Notes: generated by a model from the letters alone, not told the origin. DNA of 64,000 bases from JAAYUD01 sp963676865 (GCA_963676865.2 CAXXSS010000001.1:3534001-3598000); one strand, 5' to 3'; counted from the stretch's first letter, positions 17,762 to 26,356 are shown. A program made the numbers and translations.

Positions 17762-19776
17762 TATAGATTCTTTTGTTCTGTTATAAACTTTCTTATTCGT
17801 TTTGTTGCCTCGGGTAATTCGCTACCTGCTATATGTTTACCCGTAGCATCATATCCTATGTTTTCGACCTCGAGCATCAATACTTCATAATCTTTTGAAT
17901 ACTCAAAAATACGTTCTTTGTATAATTCTAATATGCGTTCTGCCTTCTGTTCTTTATCTAATCCTTTTTCGTGTTTCACAATTGTTTTGACATCAGCCAA
18001 CGTTTGTTCAAACTTTTGTGTCAATTCTTCAGGATGTTTTTTCAAAAATAGTACAGACGATTTAACGCCAGCTCTGACATGAGCAAAAGTGTGCTGCGGA
18101 AGAGATACAACGGCCAAAATGCGAAACTTTTCAGTCATCCAGTCGCGCACATATTGACTTGTAGAATTTGTAAGTACGCCATCGGGAATGACAATAGCCA
18201 AATATCCACCATCTTTCAGATACTTATAGCAACGCTCTAAGAAAAGGATCTCGGTACTTTGCGACGTTCTCCATTTCTTTTTATTTGCATCGTCTGCTAT
18301 GCGATCTTTTAGTTCGGTAAAACCTATATTCTTTTCAAACAGTTCGTATTCCTTATAATAGTCTACTTCGTCGGCTTTGATACTCGACCCAAATGGTGGA
18401 TTAGTCATTATAAGATCGAACGTTCCATCTTGAAAATTCAGATTACGATTTTCAATTTCAATAGCACGATTGTTTTTCAATCCGTCGTTAGTTATGATAT
18501 TGGTATGCCCGTCATCGTGAATAATCATATTCATTTTGGCAACTCTCGAAATTTGTTCGTTGATTTCGATACCAAACAAATGTTTCTCTGCAAACTCATG
18601 CCAATAATTAAACCACGAGGTGCTGTGTCCCTCAATATAAGTATCATTGGCTTCATCGCGTATCGTTTTGAGGGCATGAAGCAAAAAACCACCACTTCCG
18701 CACGAAGTATCTAGTACCTTATAATCTTTTTCAACATTAACGGATTTGACAATAAAGTCTACAATATCGTTGGGCGTGAAAAATTGTCCAAAATCTCCTC
18801 TAAAAAAGTCACCCATGAAACTTTGAAATGCCAATCCTTTTGCATCGAGATCTGTTTTGGAAAGATTTATATCTTGAAGATATTGTACAACCGTAAATAT
18901 TTTATGTTTATCGAGCTTTATGTCATCCTTAAATACTTCAGAATCTTTCTTGCGACCATATTCATAAAGGTTCCTGATTCGCTTTTCTAATTCAATTTTT
19001 GCTTTCGTATTGAACTTATCTCCTTTGTCCTCAGGATAGTATATGATTTGAAAATCAAAAGGTTCACCTTGTGTTTTAGGGCTATTATCCCGCCAACGTT
19101 CATCCCATATTTTACAGAAAATGAGTTTGTCTAATTCGTCAAAAGCGGTTGTAGGAGCTAATGCACCACCACCCCACAAGGCATCGTGTGCAGATTTAAA
19201 CCTTTGTATCAATTCGCCTTGAGTAACTTTTGCAGGTTCATTCTTTCCTTTTGTGTATTTGAATTCTTTGACCCTTTCATTTCTTCTGGGTATGTCGCTT
19301 ATGCTGATTCGTTTTACAGGGGCGACTTCTGCTATTTCAAAATATTCGTCTTTTATGCTTGAAGTCACCCATACATAACTTGCAGCCAATGCATGTGCGT
19401 AACTATATGCTTGGTCTACCGCTACTTGGAATTGCCTTTCGTTTATATTTTCTTCTTTACATTCTACGACAATCAGAATTTTTGTATTATTGTCGTTATA
19501 TGCCAATATATCTGCCTCTTTCGTCTCAGAGCCCATTTGCACCGATTCGTTGACAGAAATATTTTGCGGAATATAATTGTACTCATATATTAATTTCAAA
19601 TAGGCAGTGGCCTGAACAGACTCTTCAGGGTTTAACAATCTGCGTTTAGTTTTATTTTTACAATTATATTCAATTGATGTCATGCCATCGTTTACAACAA
19701 TATACTTGTCTTTTATCCCTTTTTGAAATAATTCTGTTGAAAGAAGTTCTTTTATCTCTTCTGGTGTTTTAGCCAT
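17761..19776 (-). CDS. hsdM: N6-adenine DNA methylase with N-terminal HsdR-type nuclease domain
   Basis: A 671-residue protein. Residues about 60-140 carry a PD-(D/E)XK nuclease pattern: D89, then E105-C-K107, then Q122-AYS-Y126, the QxxxY extension seen in type I HsdR nucleases. The rest is a gamma-type N6-adenine methylase: SAM motif VLDTSCGSGGFLLHA and catalytic NPPF in TNPPFGSS, followed by the usual C-terminal helices. With HsdS it should methylate adenine in a bipartite site. No HsdR translocase gene is in the window, so the nuclease may be this domain, as in BcgI-like RM fusions. It is the first gene of the operon, with a -7 box at 19838-19845. Confidence 0.88.
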   Translation of the reverse strand: MAKTPEEIKELLSTELFQKGIKDKYIVVNDGMTSIEYNCKNKTKRRLLNPEESVQATAYLKLIYEYNYIPQNISVNESVQMGSETKEADILAYNDNNTKILIVVECKEENINERQFQVAVDQAYSYAHALAASYVWVTSSIKDEYFEIAEVAPVKRISISDIPRRNERVKEFKYTKGKNEPAKVTQGELIQRFKSAHDALWGGGALAPTTAFDELDKLIFCKIWDERWRDNSPKTQGEPFDFQIIYYPEDKGDKFNTKAKIELEKRIRNLYEYGRKKDSEVFKDDIKLDKHKIFTVVQYLQDINLSKTDLDAKGLAFQSFMGDFFRGDFGQFFTPNDIVDFIVKSVNVEKDYKVLDTSCGSGGFLLHALKTIRDEANDTYIEGHSTSWFNYWHEFAEKHLFGIEINEQISRVAKMNMIIHDDGHTNIITNDGLKNNRAIEIENRNLNFQDGTFDLIMTNPPFGSSIKADEVDYYKEYELFEKNIGFTELKDRIADDANKKKWRTSQSTEILFLERCYKYLKDGGYLAIVIPDGVLTNSTSQYVRDWMTEKFRILAVVSLPQHTFAHVRAGVKSSVLFLKKHPEELTQKFEQTLADVKTIVKHEKGLDKEQKAERILELYKERIFEYSKDYEVLMLEVENIGYDATGKHIAGSELPEATKRIRKFITEQKNL

Positions 19777-19837
19777 ATATTCGTAATTTTCAGTTTTAGA
19801 GGTTACAGAGGAAGACCCTATATCTCAATTTATACAA

Positions 19838-19845
19838 CAAAGTTA
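19838..19845 (-). promoter_or_regulatory. promoter -7 box for the restriction operon
   Basis: The minus strand reads TAACTTTG (TAnnTTTG) about 60 bp before the methylase ATG. The expected leader is ~55 nt. Confidence 0.5.
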
Positions 19846-20052
19846 TGAATTTATTTTCATTATGCTAAACAATTTTATATTTTTTCGCTCTATATTTAAA
19901 ACCCTTTATTCAAAAGCGGTTAAGTATAAACTATTAAAGAGTTTTTCTACTTGATTTTTCTTTAAAGTAGGAAATCTAAAATAAGTGGGCAACAGGACAC
20001 ATTTGTCAACCGTAATCGGAATAAAGCATGCAACGCACTGATACACAGCTAC

Positions 20053-20140
20053 AAATTCGTATGGATGAAAATATATTTTCGTATGGGCGAATTTTTATTT
20101 TCATATGGACAAACTTTTATTTTCGTCCTTATCATTTTTG
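20053..20140. repeat. degenerate palindromic repeat, copy B
   Basis: AAATTCG at 20053 and CGAATTT near 20088-20094 form the outer arms, with GAAAAT/ATTTTC inner arms. The segment then continues TTTATTTTCATATGGAC and TTTTATTTTCGTCCTTATC, matching the flank of copies A (1-90) and C (53219-53310). The stem is imperfect here. The gap 19777-20641 contains this copy, an inverted-repeat pair and the vapE terminator, but no gene I can support. Confidence 0.5.
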
Positions 20141-20232
20141 GGGAATGCGGATGATATTTGCACGGCAGCATAAGAGGTGATGAAGAATGCCTTTATTTTA
20201 GTTGCGATTTGTTGCAATGTTTTACTATGCTT

Positions 20233-20385
20233 GTATGTGCTCGCGGTGCTTTTCCTTAGGGACTTTTTGTGTTTTTTTACTTTGTCAATATTTAGTACTA
20301 TCATTATGATAGTACGATATTATCCTTTATATTTACAAATAAAAAAAGAATAATTTCCTATAGAAAAAGCACCGCAAGCACATAC
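20233..20385. repeat. 21-bp inverted repeat pair around a 111-bp spacer
   Basis: 20233-20253 and 20365-20385 are inverted copies of each other with one mismatch (GTATGTGCTCGCGGTGCTTT versus the complement of GCACCGCAAGCACATAC). The similarity continues inward, weakly. The spacer contains the palindrome GTACTATCA-TTA-TGATAGTAC. It could be an invertible segment or a large stem-loop; no recombinase gene is nearby. Confidence 0.5.
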
Positions 20386-20581
20386 ACTTCAAAAAGAAAA
20401 TCCAACTTTGAATATATTGTAGAGCCTTTTTACAAAAATGAAGAAAAATCACTTTTTTCATCCATTTTTTGATTATTAGGATGCTTGTAAAAATCACTTT
20501 GCTATTAAAAATAAGCTTCTGGTATAAATAGTGTCAGTTGTTGACGGTAATAGCAGGAATAAAGGCAAAATTGAAAAAGCA

Positions 20582-20621
20582 TAAAAAAGGCCCATTTTCT
20601 TGCTTTTTCAAGAAAATGGGC
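20582..20621 (-). terminator. terminator of the vapE gene
   Basis: GCCCATTTTCTTG (20590-20602) pairs perfectly with CAAGAAAATGGGC (20609-20621). On the minus strand the stem is followed by CCTTTTTTAT, a classic intrinsic terminator about 20 nt past the vapE stop. Confidence 0.85.
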
Positions 20622-20641
20622 GGGTAAAATGACTTTTTTAG

Positions 20642-23053
20642 CTAAAATATAGTCAAGTCATCTTCTGTTGTGAAATTTCCTTCATCGTACGCTAAATAGT
20701 CGTTGTACATTTGCTTGGCTTTTTCAAAATTTCCGTCCGAGTGGATCAATATTTCGTTTGCCTTGTACAGATTGCGAATGGTTGCTTCGCGATGAGCCAA
20801 AAGAACTTCTTGCGGTACGTATTTGTCGTATTCCAAATCGAGTACTTGGGTAGAATCGCGATGCTGCTCGATGTATTCGGCTTGCTCGGCGGTCAACACA
20901 TAGCAGCAAAAATTGCTCCCATTGCGACAGCTCTCGAAAGGTATTTTCCTTCTTTTGAGTGCTTTGGTCAGCAACGATATGGCGCTCTTGTCGGTAGCGA
21001 TATTAGGGCTCAGGCGTTTGAAGGCTTGGAGTATCTCGGCTACTCTGTATTTCGTTTTATCGGCATAATCGTCGGGGTATATGCGGATGTACTTAAGCAC
21101 CATTTCGTACTCGTCGCTGTTGCTTTCGAAAGAGCGGGCGTATGCTGCAAGTTCGTCTTGCTCGTCGGGAGTGAAATAGTACTTGAAGCCGGCAGCGATG
21201 AGATGTTTGATTTGAGCGAATATTTGCCTGTAGTTGGGCGTGAAAGGCACGAACTTTGATGCCTCGAACACGTGGTAACGGCGGTTGCCTTCGGGACCAT
21301 CCATAAACTTGGTGCTGTTGCAGGCTCCGATAAACGAGGCGCAGTGGCAGTGGTTGTGGCTATAGTGTCCGTATGGTTGCCGAAAATCTATTTTGGGAAT
21401 GGTGACATCGCCCTGTAAGCTATCCTTATCGTTCCTGTCGAGTTTCTGCATCTCGTCGACGAAGATGACCAGTTTGTGAGCTATATAGTTGCCGAATTCC
21501 TCTTTGGTGATCTGTAGGCGTTTGGGGATAAACAAATGATTGCTCATCTCCTGAGGCAACATTTTGCTGATGGCCCGTGTCTTGCCTTCGCCTTGCGAAC
21601 CGGTGAAGAGCACGATCATGATGTGGTTCACGATGTTGTCGTGCAGATAGCTTTGCACCATACCGACATACCACATGGTCAGGATTTTGCGAAAGCGGGC
21701 GGGGTCGTTCACCACGATGGAGTCTGCCAAGTCGGCTATGTGGTCGTGCCCGTCCCATTCGGGGCATTCGTCCATGTAGTTGAGTACGGGGTCGAACGGT
21801 TTGGCAAAACTACTTTCGAATATGGTACGTATTTCCTTTACTTCCATATTCAGCCCCATCTCGGTAGCTGCCACGTGCAGATCGGTGATGATGCGGTCTT
21901 TCAATTCTTGGAATATCCGCTCGCCCGCGTCGTATTGTTTATGCTCGATGTATTCGATGCGTTCGGATAGCTGGTTGAAACGCAACCTGTAGAGGCGCGC
22001 TATTTCTATCTTCATATAGATTTGATTGCGTAAATCCGAATAGATGCGTTTTTTATTGAACTGTGCACGCTCCGTGGTATAGACGTCGCGCACCAGTTGG
22101 CGTATTTCGTCGGGGTCTTTAAGCACGGCGTCTTTCTCAAGGTTTTGGAGTTGGGGTTCGGATTGAAGTATCAGCTGCTCGGTCTCATGCTGGGGTATGC
22201 CGTATTCGTTGAAACGGTAGGTAGCCAAGAGTAGAAATTTGTGCCGGTTGCCGACTACGTAGTACTGCTTGTGCCGATAGAGATTGCGATATACGATTTC
22301 CAACAGCAATTTGCGACGTTCGTAAGAGATACTTTCATCGCCGGTAAAGGGGGCCAATGACTTTTTGGTCTTCTTTTTGCCGGTGGCGGTAGCAGTTTTC
22401 TGCTCTGCGGCATGGGGAGAAGCGACGGGAGATGGCGGTGCGACCCGGGCAGCTGTCGCCGTAGCTGCGGGCACGACAAAGGGTGTGGCATCGGCATTGA
22501 AGTAGGCATCGGCATCGCACGAAAGGAAATTGAGCCGTGGCATGTCTTTGCCGCTGGTATCGACCACGTAGCCATAGGTATGCTGAAAATAGGCGGCTAT
22601 GGTGGTGTAGGCTACCGAATAGAAGGACTTGCACGCGTCCCACCCCGTGGGCATGCGGTCGTCTTCGGGGTGGTAGGCTACGATGACTTTGAGTCCGTGA
22701 CCCCGCACGCTCACATTGCATAGCAGCACGTGAGGATCGGCCTGCATATTGCGCATGAGGGCTTCGAGATCGTCGGGCGACAAGCCGTCAAAGTCGAGCA
22801 CCGTAAGGCCCGTGAGTGCACGGAAGTATTCTTTCTTGCGTCCGCCCTTGAAAGAGGCCGCCACGGTGACGGCGGGCAGTGCCTTTTTGAGCTGTTCGGC
22901 TTCTTTGTCGCGCTTGTCGCGCTCGAGCCGGCGTATTTCTTCGATGCGGCAGGCTAGAAAGTCGCCAGTGATAAGACTAAGGTATTTTTCGAGGCTGATG
23001 TCGCCTTGTTCTTGCGTGAGCGTACGGAAGTACGTCATGTGGTATTGATTCAT
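20642..23053 (-). CDS. VapE-type P-loop protein with VirE N-terminal (BT4734-like) domain
   Basis: An 803-residue protein. Residues about 50-190 match the VirE_N/BT4734-like primase-related region (LTGLTVLDFDGLS, VRGHGLKVIVAYHPED). A Pro/Ala/Thr-rich linker near 195-230 follows. The C-terminal half is a virulence-associated-protein-E helicase-like ATPase with Walker A GSQGEGKT and Walker B LVIFVDEMQ. Related proteins act in replication of phages and genomic islands. It heads a Bacteroides-type cassette with DUF4248, an HU-like protein and an amidase, consistent with a prophage-derived or domesticated island. It is terminated by the hairpin at 20582-20621. Confidence 0.85.
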   Translation of the reverse strand: MNQYHMTYFRTLTQEQGDISLEKYLSLITGDFLACRIEEIRRLERDKRDKEAEQLKKALPAVTVAASFKGGRKKEYFRALTGLTVLDFDGLSPDDLEALMRNMQADPHVLLCNVSVRGHGLKVIVAYHPEDDRMPTGWDACKSFYSVAYTTIAAYFQHTYGYVVDTSGKDMPRLNFLSCDADAYFNADATPFVVPAATATAARVAPPSPVASPHAAEQKTATATGKKKTKKSLAPFTGDESISYERRKLLLEIVYRNLYRHKQYYVVGNRHKFLLLATYRFNEYGIPQHETEQLILQSEPQLQNLEKDAVLKDPDEIRQLVRDVYTTERAQFNKKRIYSDLRNQIYMKIEIARLYRLRFNQLSERIEYIEHKQYDAGERIFQELKDRIITDLHVAATEMGLNMEVKEIRTIFESSFAKPFDPVLNYMDECPEWDGHDHIADLADSIVVNDPARFRKILTMWYVGMVQSYLHDNIVNHIMIVLFTGSQGEGKTRAISKMLPQEMSNHLFIPKRLQITKEEFGNYIAHKLVIFVDEMQKLDRNDKDSLQGDVTIPKIDFRQPYGHYSHNHCHCASFIGACNSTKFMDGPEGNRRYHVFEASKFVPFTPNYRQIFAQIKHLIAAGFKYYFTPDEQDELAAYARSFESNSDEYEMVLKYIRIYPDDYADKTKYRVAEILQAFKRLSPNIATDKSAISLLTKALKRRKIPFESCRNGSNFCCYVLTAEQAEYIEQHRDSTQVLDLEYDKYVPQEVLLAHREATIRNLYKANEILIHSDGNFEKAKQMYNDYLAYDEGNFTTEDDLTIF

Positions 23054-23091
23054 ATTGCTTCAGTAAATAATAAATAATAAGTTTTTTTCAA

Positions 23092-23316
23092 TCAGGGTGT
23101 CCCCAGGTATTTCACAATGGTCTGCACTTGCAGTGGCGAATAGTTGTGGGCGCGCTTGGCGGCATGCAACGCATCGAGTTCCCTGCACAAAGGCAGACAA
23201 AGTTGTATCCAACAGCGCAGTTGCCGGCGGGCGGCTTGCACCGAAACAGTGGGATTGTAGAGGCAAGCCAGTTCGGCTTTCGAATAACTTCTAATCATAA
23301 ATTCGTCGATTATCAT
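23092..23316 (-). CDS. DUF4248-like small protein
   Basis: A 74-residue protein starting MIIDEFMIRSYSKAELA, with basic helices and SPLQVQTIVKYLG at the C-terminus. Its size, opening motif (xRSYxKxELAxLYNP) and position 38 nt upstream of the vapE gene on the same strand fit DUF4248 proteins of Bacteroides. The helical pattern suggests a small DNA-binding protein, but no function is established. It is probably co-transcribed with vapE. Confidence 0.7.
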   Translation of the reverse strand: MIIDEFMIRSYSKAELACLYNPTVSVQAARRQLRCWIQLCLPLCRELDALHAAKRAHNYSPLQVQTIVKYLGTP

Positions 23317-23456
23317 ATTGGTTTAAAATATTGATTATTAATGTATGAAGATACTATTTTTAGGGCATTTACGCAAGATAAATGTGTGAATAATTCACAA
23401 CAGTATGAATATTTATTATCGCCCGCAAATCTGCTGTTAAAGGGCATGACACGCAC

Positions 23457-23648
23457 TTAGGCAAAACAAGTTTTGTCTTCGCAGGCGCAGGTCAAATCCT
23501 CACAAGGATACTGGTTGCGGCGCAGTATGCAGTGCAGGTATTAGCTGTCGTCTTCTATCAAAAAGAGATCTGCTTGAGTGGTGGGTACGAAGGCGGAGCT
23601 GCGAGCTTGGTCGCTATGTGCCGGTAGGTATGCGATAAGTATTTTCAT
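23457..23648 (-). pseudogene. 64-codon small frame interrupted by one in-frame TAA
   Basis: Reading leftward from the ATG at 23646-23648, 35 codons (MKILIAYLPAHSDQARSS... to IEDDS) end in TAA at 23541-23543. The same frame continues for 27 codons with a Cys-rich tail (NQYPCEDLTCACEDKTCFA) to a TAA at 23457-23459. Both parts look protein-like, so this may be a ~62-aa gene broken by a nonsense change, or two unrelated short frames. I do not recognise it. The rest of the 23317-23944 gap holds only AT-rich spacer and presumably divergent promoters that I could not pick out. Confidence 0.35.
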
Positions 23649-23944
23649 GGGTTCGATTTTTCCGTTTCTAATAGTCTTGTACAAAAATAAGAACTGATGA
23701 GTAAACTACCAACTTCTTTTGCGGAAAAAAGCATAAAAATCTACCCTAAAAGTTAAAAGGAATACGATAAACAGGGACTTATATATTGATTTATAAGTAA
23801 CAATATGTAATCATTAATCGGTATTCGTTTCCATTTGTTCGCACTTGTTCGAAATAGGGTTTACACCAATGGCGGTAATGGTACCTTTATACTGTTCAAT
23901 CGCGATAGAACACTATAAATTAACAATTAAAAATTAAATCTATT

Positions 23945-24460
23945 ATGGCAAATGTATTTTATGCACTGGTGAAGCGTCGCAATCCATTGAAAAAAGACGC
24001 ACCTCAATTGTATTATGCGGCAGCACAGAAAAGTGGCGACCTCACGTTCGACGAACTCAAAGCGAGTATCGCTCACGCTACCATGGCTACGCCGGCAGAT
24101 GTGTCGCACATCGTGGAGAGTCTGCTCAAAGTGATGTCCGACGGACTGAAATCGGGCAAGTCGGTATTCCTCGACAAGTTCGGCAAATTCCGTCTGTCGT
24201 TCTCGAGTAAGGGAGCAAAGAGCATGAAGGAGTTCGGCACGGAGATGATACGAGGCATACATATCGTGTTCCGCCCGTCCAAAGAGTTGCTGATACGTAA
24301 GGACGAACTGACGTTCGAACAGAAAGATACTGTGGCGGATCAGAAAGCGGCACTCAAAGCGAAGATCAAAGGATCGGGTTCCAACACTGGCGGCAATACT
24401 GGTGGTAATACTGGTGGTAATACCGGCGGAGACAAACCGGGCGACGAATCTATGGATTAG
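23945..24460 (+). CDS. HU-like DNA-binding protein with GGNT-repeat tail
   Basis: A 171-residue protein. Residues about 1-125 follow the HU/IHF-like pattern of Bacteroidetes (YYAAAQKSGDLTFDELKASIA, VSHIVESLLKVMSDGLKSGKSVFLDKFGKFRLSFSS, then HIVFRPSKELL). The basic arm tip is less conserved than in true HU. Residues about 150-162 are (GGNT) repeats, encoded by near-identical 12-bp direct repeats (aatactggtggt) that could slip. It is the first rightward gene of the VapE cassette and is followed by an inverted-repeat-bounded unit. Confidence 0.8.
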   Translation: MANVFYALVKRRNPLKKDAPQLYYAAAQKSGDLTFDELKASIAHATMATPADVSHIVESLLKVMSDGLKSGKSVFLDKFGKFRLSFSSKGAKSMKEFGTEMIRGIHIVFRPSKELLIRKDELTFEQKDTVADQKAALKAKIKGSGSNTGGNTGGNTGGNTGGDKPGDESMD

Positions 24461-24462
24461 AT

Positions 24463-25005
24463 CTTCATTTCTTTGTGCAGACAAAGAAACGGAAGCAAAG
24501 AAAGCTGCCAGCGCATCACTTAAATTTTCATTCTTCTGTACAGACAGAAGAACGAAACAAGAAGAACTGCCGGCGCATTACAATATAGCTAACAAATAAT
24601 TGGTTTAGAGCTTGAAATTTGTAAACGCCCTCCTAACGTCGGTTGAACGGGTACAAATTTGTAAGCTCTCTCCCTAATCATTTGTTTAGCTATTGTAATG
24701 AAGCCGGAAAGCCTTCGGATATGGACCTCTACTGGACTTAGATTGGACGTAATAAATATAATTAGCGTCACTGAGTTCTGTTTTGACTTAAAGTATTGCA
24801 TTGTCCACTCCGTGTCCAATCCGCTAGCCCGGCTTCAGCTTTACGTCTCTATGGAATGCCGAGGATGAAGTCGATAAATTCATCTCGTTCAAACGACGAA
24901 GGAGAGCGTTTATGGATTTACGGCTTCAGACCGGTATGGAATGAGACAGGTAAAGATGCGACGGTGACTCTTTTGCTTCGTTTTCTGTTCACACAGAAAA
25001 TGAAG
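24463..25005. repeat. inverted-repeat-bounded structured unit, copy 1 (~540 bp)
   Basis: The unit opens CTTCATTTCTTTGTGCAGAC and closes with the inverse CTTTTGCTTCGTTTTCTGTT...AATGAAG (24970-25005), so its ends are ~36-40-bp imperfect inverted repeats. Each end is itself a hairpin (TTTCTTTGT/ACAAAGAAA; TTTTCTGT/ACAGAAAA). Inside are several GGAC-containing inverted segments and GAAGCCGGA/CCCGGCTTC pairing. A related copy lies at 25322-25794. This accounts for the 24461-25042 gap; no gene is supported in it. Confidence 0.65.
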
Positions 25006-25042
25006 ACTCTGAATTAAGTAAATAATCAATTAAAACGATAGT

Positions 25043-25288
25043 ATGATGAAATCAATATTTCTAAAAATAGTGGACTGCATTCTAGCAGTCGTTCCTTTCC
25101 TCAAGAAGAAGGATGTGAAGGAGATTCGTGAATTCTCCGATATGGTGGCGGGACAATTGGATTTCCTCGTAGGGGAACTCCGTAAGGTGCTTGACGACTA
25201 CTGCGAACTCTCCACCAAAATGCGTGAAATGCATCAGGAGATACTTTCTTTGCGTAAGAAACTAGAAGAAGCGTTTTCTAAAGTTTAA
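25043..25288 (+). CDS. small hydrophobic/coiled-coil protein of the VapE cassette
   Basis: An 81-residue protein: a hydrophobic N-terminal segment (residues 4-20, FLKIVDCILAVVPFL) ending in KKKD, then a long amphipathic helix with heptad-like spacing (about 25-78). I do not recognise a named family. Placed just upstream of the amidase and between the two repeat units, it could be a membrane-associated partner of the amidase, as small holin- or spanin-like proteins are in phages; this is inference from position only. Confidence 0.6.
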   Translation: MMKSIFLKIVDCILAVVPFLKKKDVKEIREFSDMVAGQLDFLVGELRKVLDDYCELSTKMREMHQEILSLRKKLEEAFSKV

Positions 25289-25321
25289 TTTTAAATCTTC
25301 ATTTCTTTGTACAGATTGAGT

Positions 25322-25794
25322 CTTCATTTCTTTGTGCAGACAAAGAAACAGAAGCAAAGAAAACTGCCGGCGCACGAATTTCGCTCCAAATCAGACGGTC
25401 TGGGATTGAAAATTCATAAACGCTCTCCCTTTGGTCGTTTGAACGGTATGAATTTCCTAACCCCATACTCGCCCGATTTGTTGAGCGAAAGTTCGTGAAG
25501 CCGGAAGCCTTCGGACATGGACCTATGCTGGACTTAGATTGGACGTAATTAGACATAGTTAGTGCCACTGAGTACTGTTTGATTTGTATTGTCCACTCCA
25601 TGTCCAATCCTGTAGCCCGGCTTCAGCTTTACGTCTGCATGGAGTGTCGAGGATGAAGTCGATAAATCCATCTCGTTCAAACGACCATAGGGAGTGCGTT
25701 GAGGGATTTGCGGCTTCAGACCGTACGGAATGAGACTGGTAAAGATGCGACGGTGGTTCTTTTGCTTCGTTTTCTGGCCACCCAGAAAATGAAG
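25322..25794. repeat. inverted-repeat-bounded structured unit, copy 2 (~470 bp)
   Basis: It has the same order of blocks as copy 1: CTTCATTTCTTTGTGCAGAC start, GAAGCCGGAAGCCTTCGGA, CTGGACTTAGATTGGACGTA, AGCCCGGCTTCAGCTTTACG, GAGGATGAAGTCGATAAAT, and a closing CTTTTGCTTCGTTTTCTGG...AATGAAG. The closing hairpin is TTTTCTGG/CCAGAAAA here against TTTTCTGT/ACAGAAAA in copy 1, a compensatory base-pair change. It fills the gap between the 81-aa gene and the amidase gene. Confidence 0.65.
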
Positions 25795-25818
25795 ATTAAA
25801 CAAATAAAATAAAAAACT

Positions 25819-26331
25819 ATGATACAAGATACAAAGCAAGTTGGGGAAGCCGTAGTAGACGGCAAACCAACCATACTACGAGATATAGAACTGATAGTGA
25901 TTCATTGCTCCGCTACGAAGATAAACCGTGATTTCACGGCACGCGATGTAGATACGGCGCACCGCTACCTCGGTTATTCCAGATGGGGATACCACTACTA
26001 CATACGTAAGAGCGGACGGATAGAACGCATGCGCCCAGAGCAAGACATCGGTGCCCATTGCTACGGACACAATAGGGAATCGATAGGAATATGCTATGAG
26101 GGCGGCATGGACGAGAACGGCAAAGCAGCCGATACACGTACCATACAACAAACCATAGCCATGCACGAGTTGGTGCGCCAACTATGGACGCGCTATCCGC
26201 AGGCACGCGTGGTAGGACATCGGGATCTGTCTCCCGATCTGAATGGCAACGGCGTGATAGAGAAACACGAACGTATTAAAGAATGCCCCTGCTTCGACGC
26301 TATCCCCGAATTTGAGCGACTACGCAAGTAG
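25819..26331 (+). CDS. N-acetylmuramoyl-L-alanine amidase (amidase_2, T7 lysozyme-like)
   Basis: A 170-residue zinc amidase that cleaves the MurNAc-L-Ala bond of peptidoglycan. Expected zinc ligands are visible: H29 in VIHCSAT, H134 in VVGHRDLS and C158 in ECPCFD. WGYHYYIRKSGRIERMRPEQDIGAHCYGHN is the family core. There is no signal peptide, as in phage endolysins that need a holin. It ends the VapE cassette. Cassettes of this kind in Bacteroides may be prophage relics. Confidence 0.92.
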   Translation: MIQDTKQVGEAVVDGKPTILRDIELIVIHCSATKINRDFTARDVDTAHRYLGYSRWGYHYYIRKSGRIERMRPEQDIGAHCYGHNRESIGICYEGGMDENGKAADTRTIQQTIAMHELVRQLWTRYPQARVVGHRDLSPDLNGNGVIEKHERIKECPCFDAIPEFERLRK

Positions 26332-26356
26332 CACATACCCCTCCCACTCTATAAAA

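Noticed and set aside
20101..20304. 67-aa minus-strand frame MIVLNIDKVKKHKK...
   Set aside because: It is built across repeat copy B and one arm of the inverted-repeat pair, is Lys/Ser-rich, and has no recognisable family; the repeats explain the open frame.
20007..20564. Weak direct repeat (TTGTCAACCGTAATCGGAAT at ~20010 and TTGTTGACGGTAATAGCAGG at ~20539, with a looser match at ~53561)
   Set aside because: Similarity is short and imperfect; it could be chance and does not frame a clear element.
25299..25607. 102-aa minus-strand frame (and similar 24589-24819 and 25549-25839)
   Set aside because: These read through the duplicated inverted-repeat units; similarity between them (MDxEWTxQ starts) comes from the DNA repeat, not from protein conservation.
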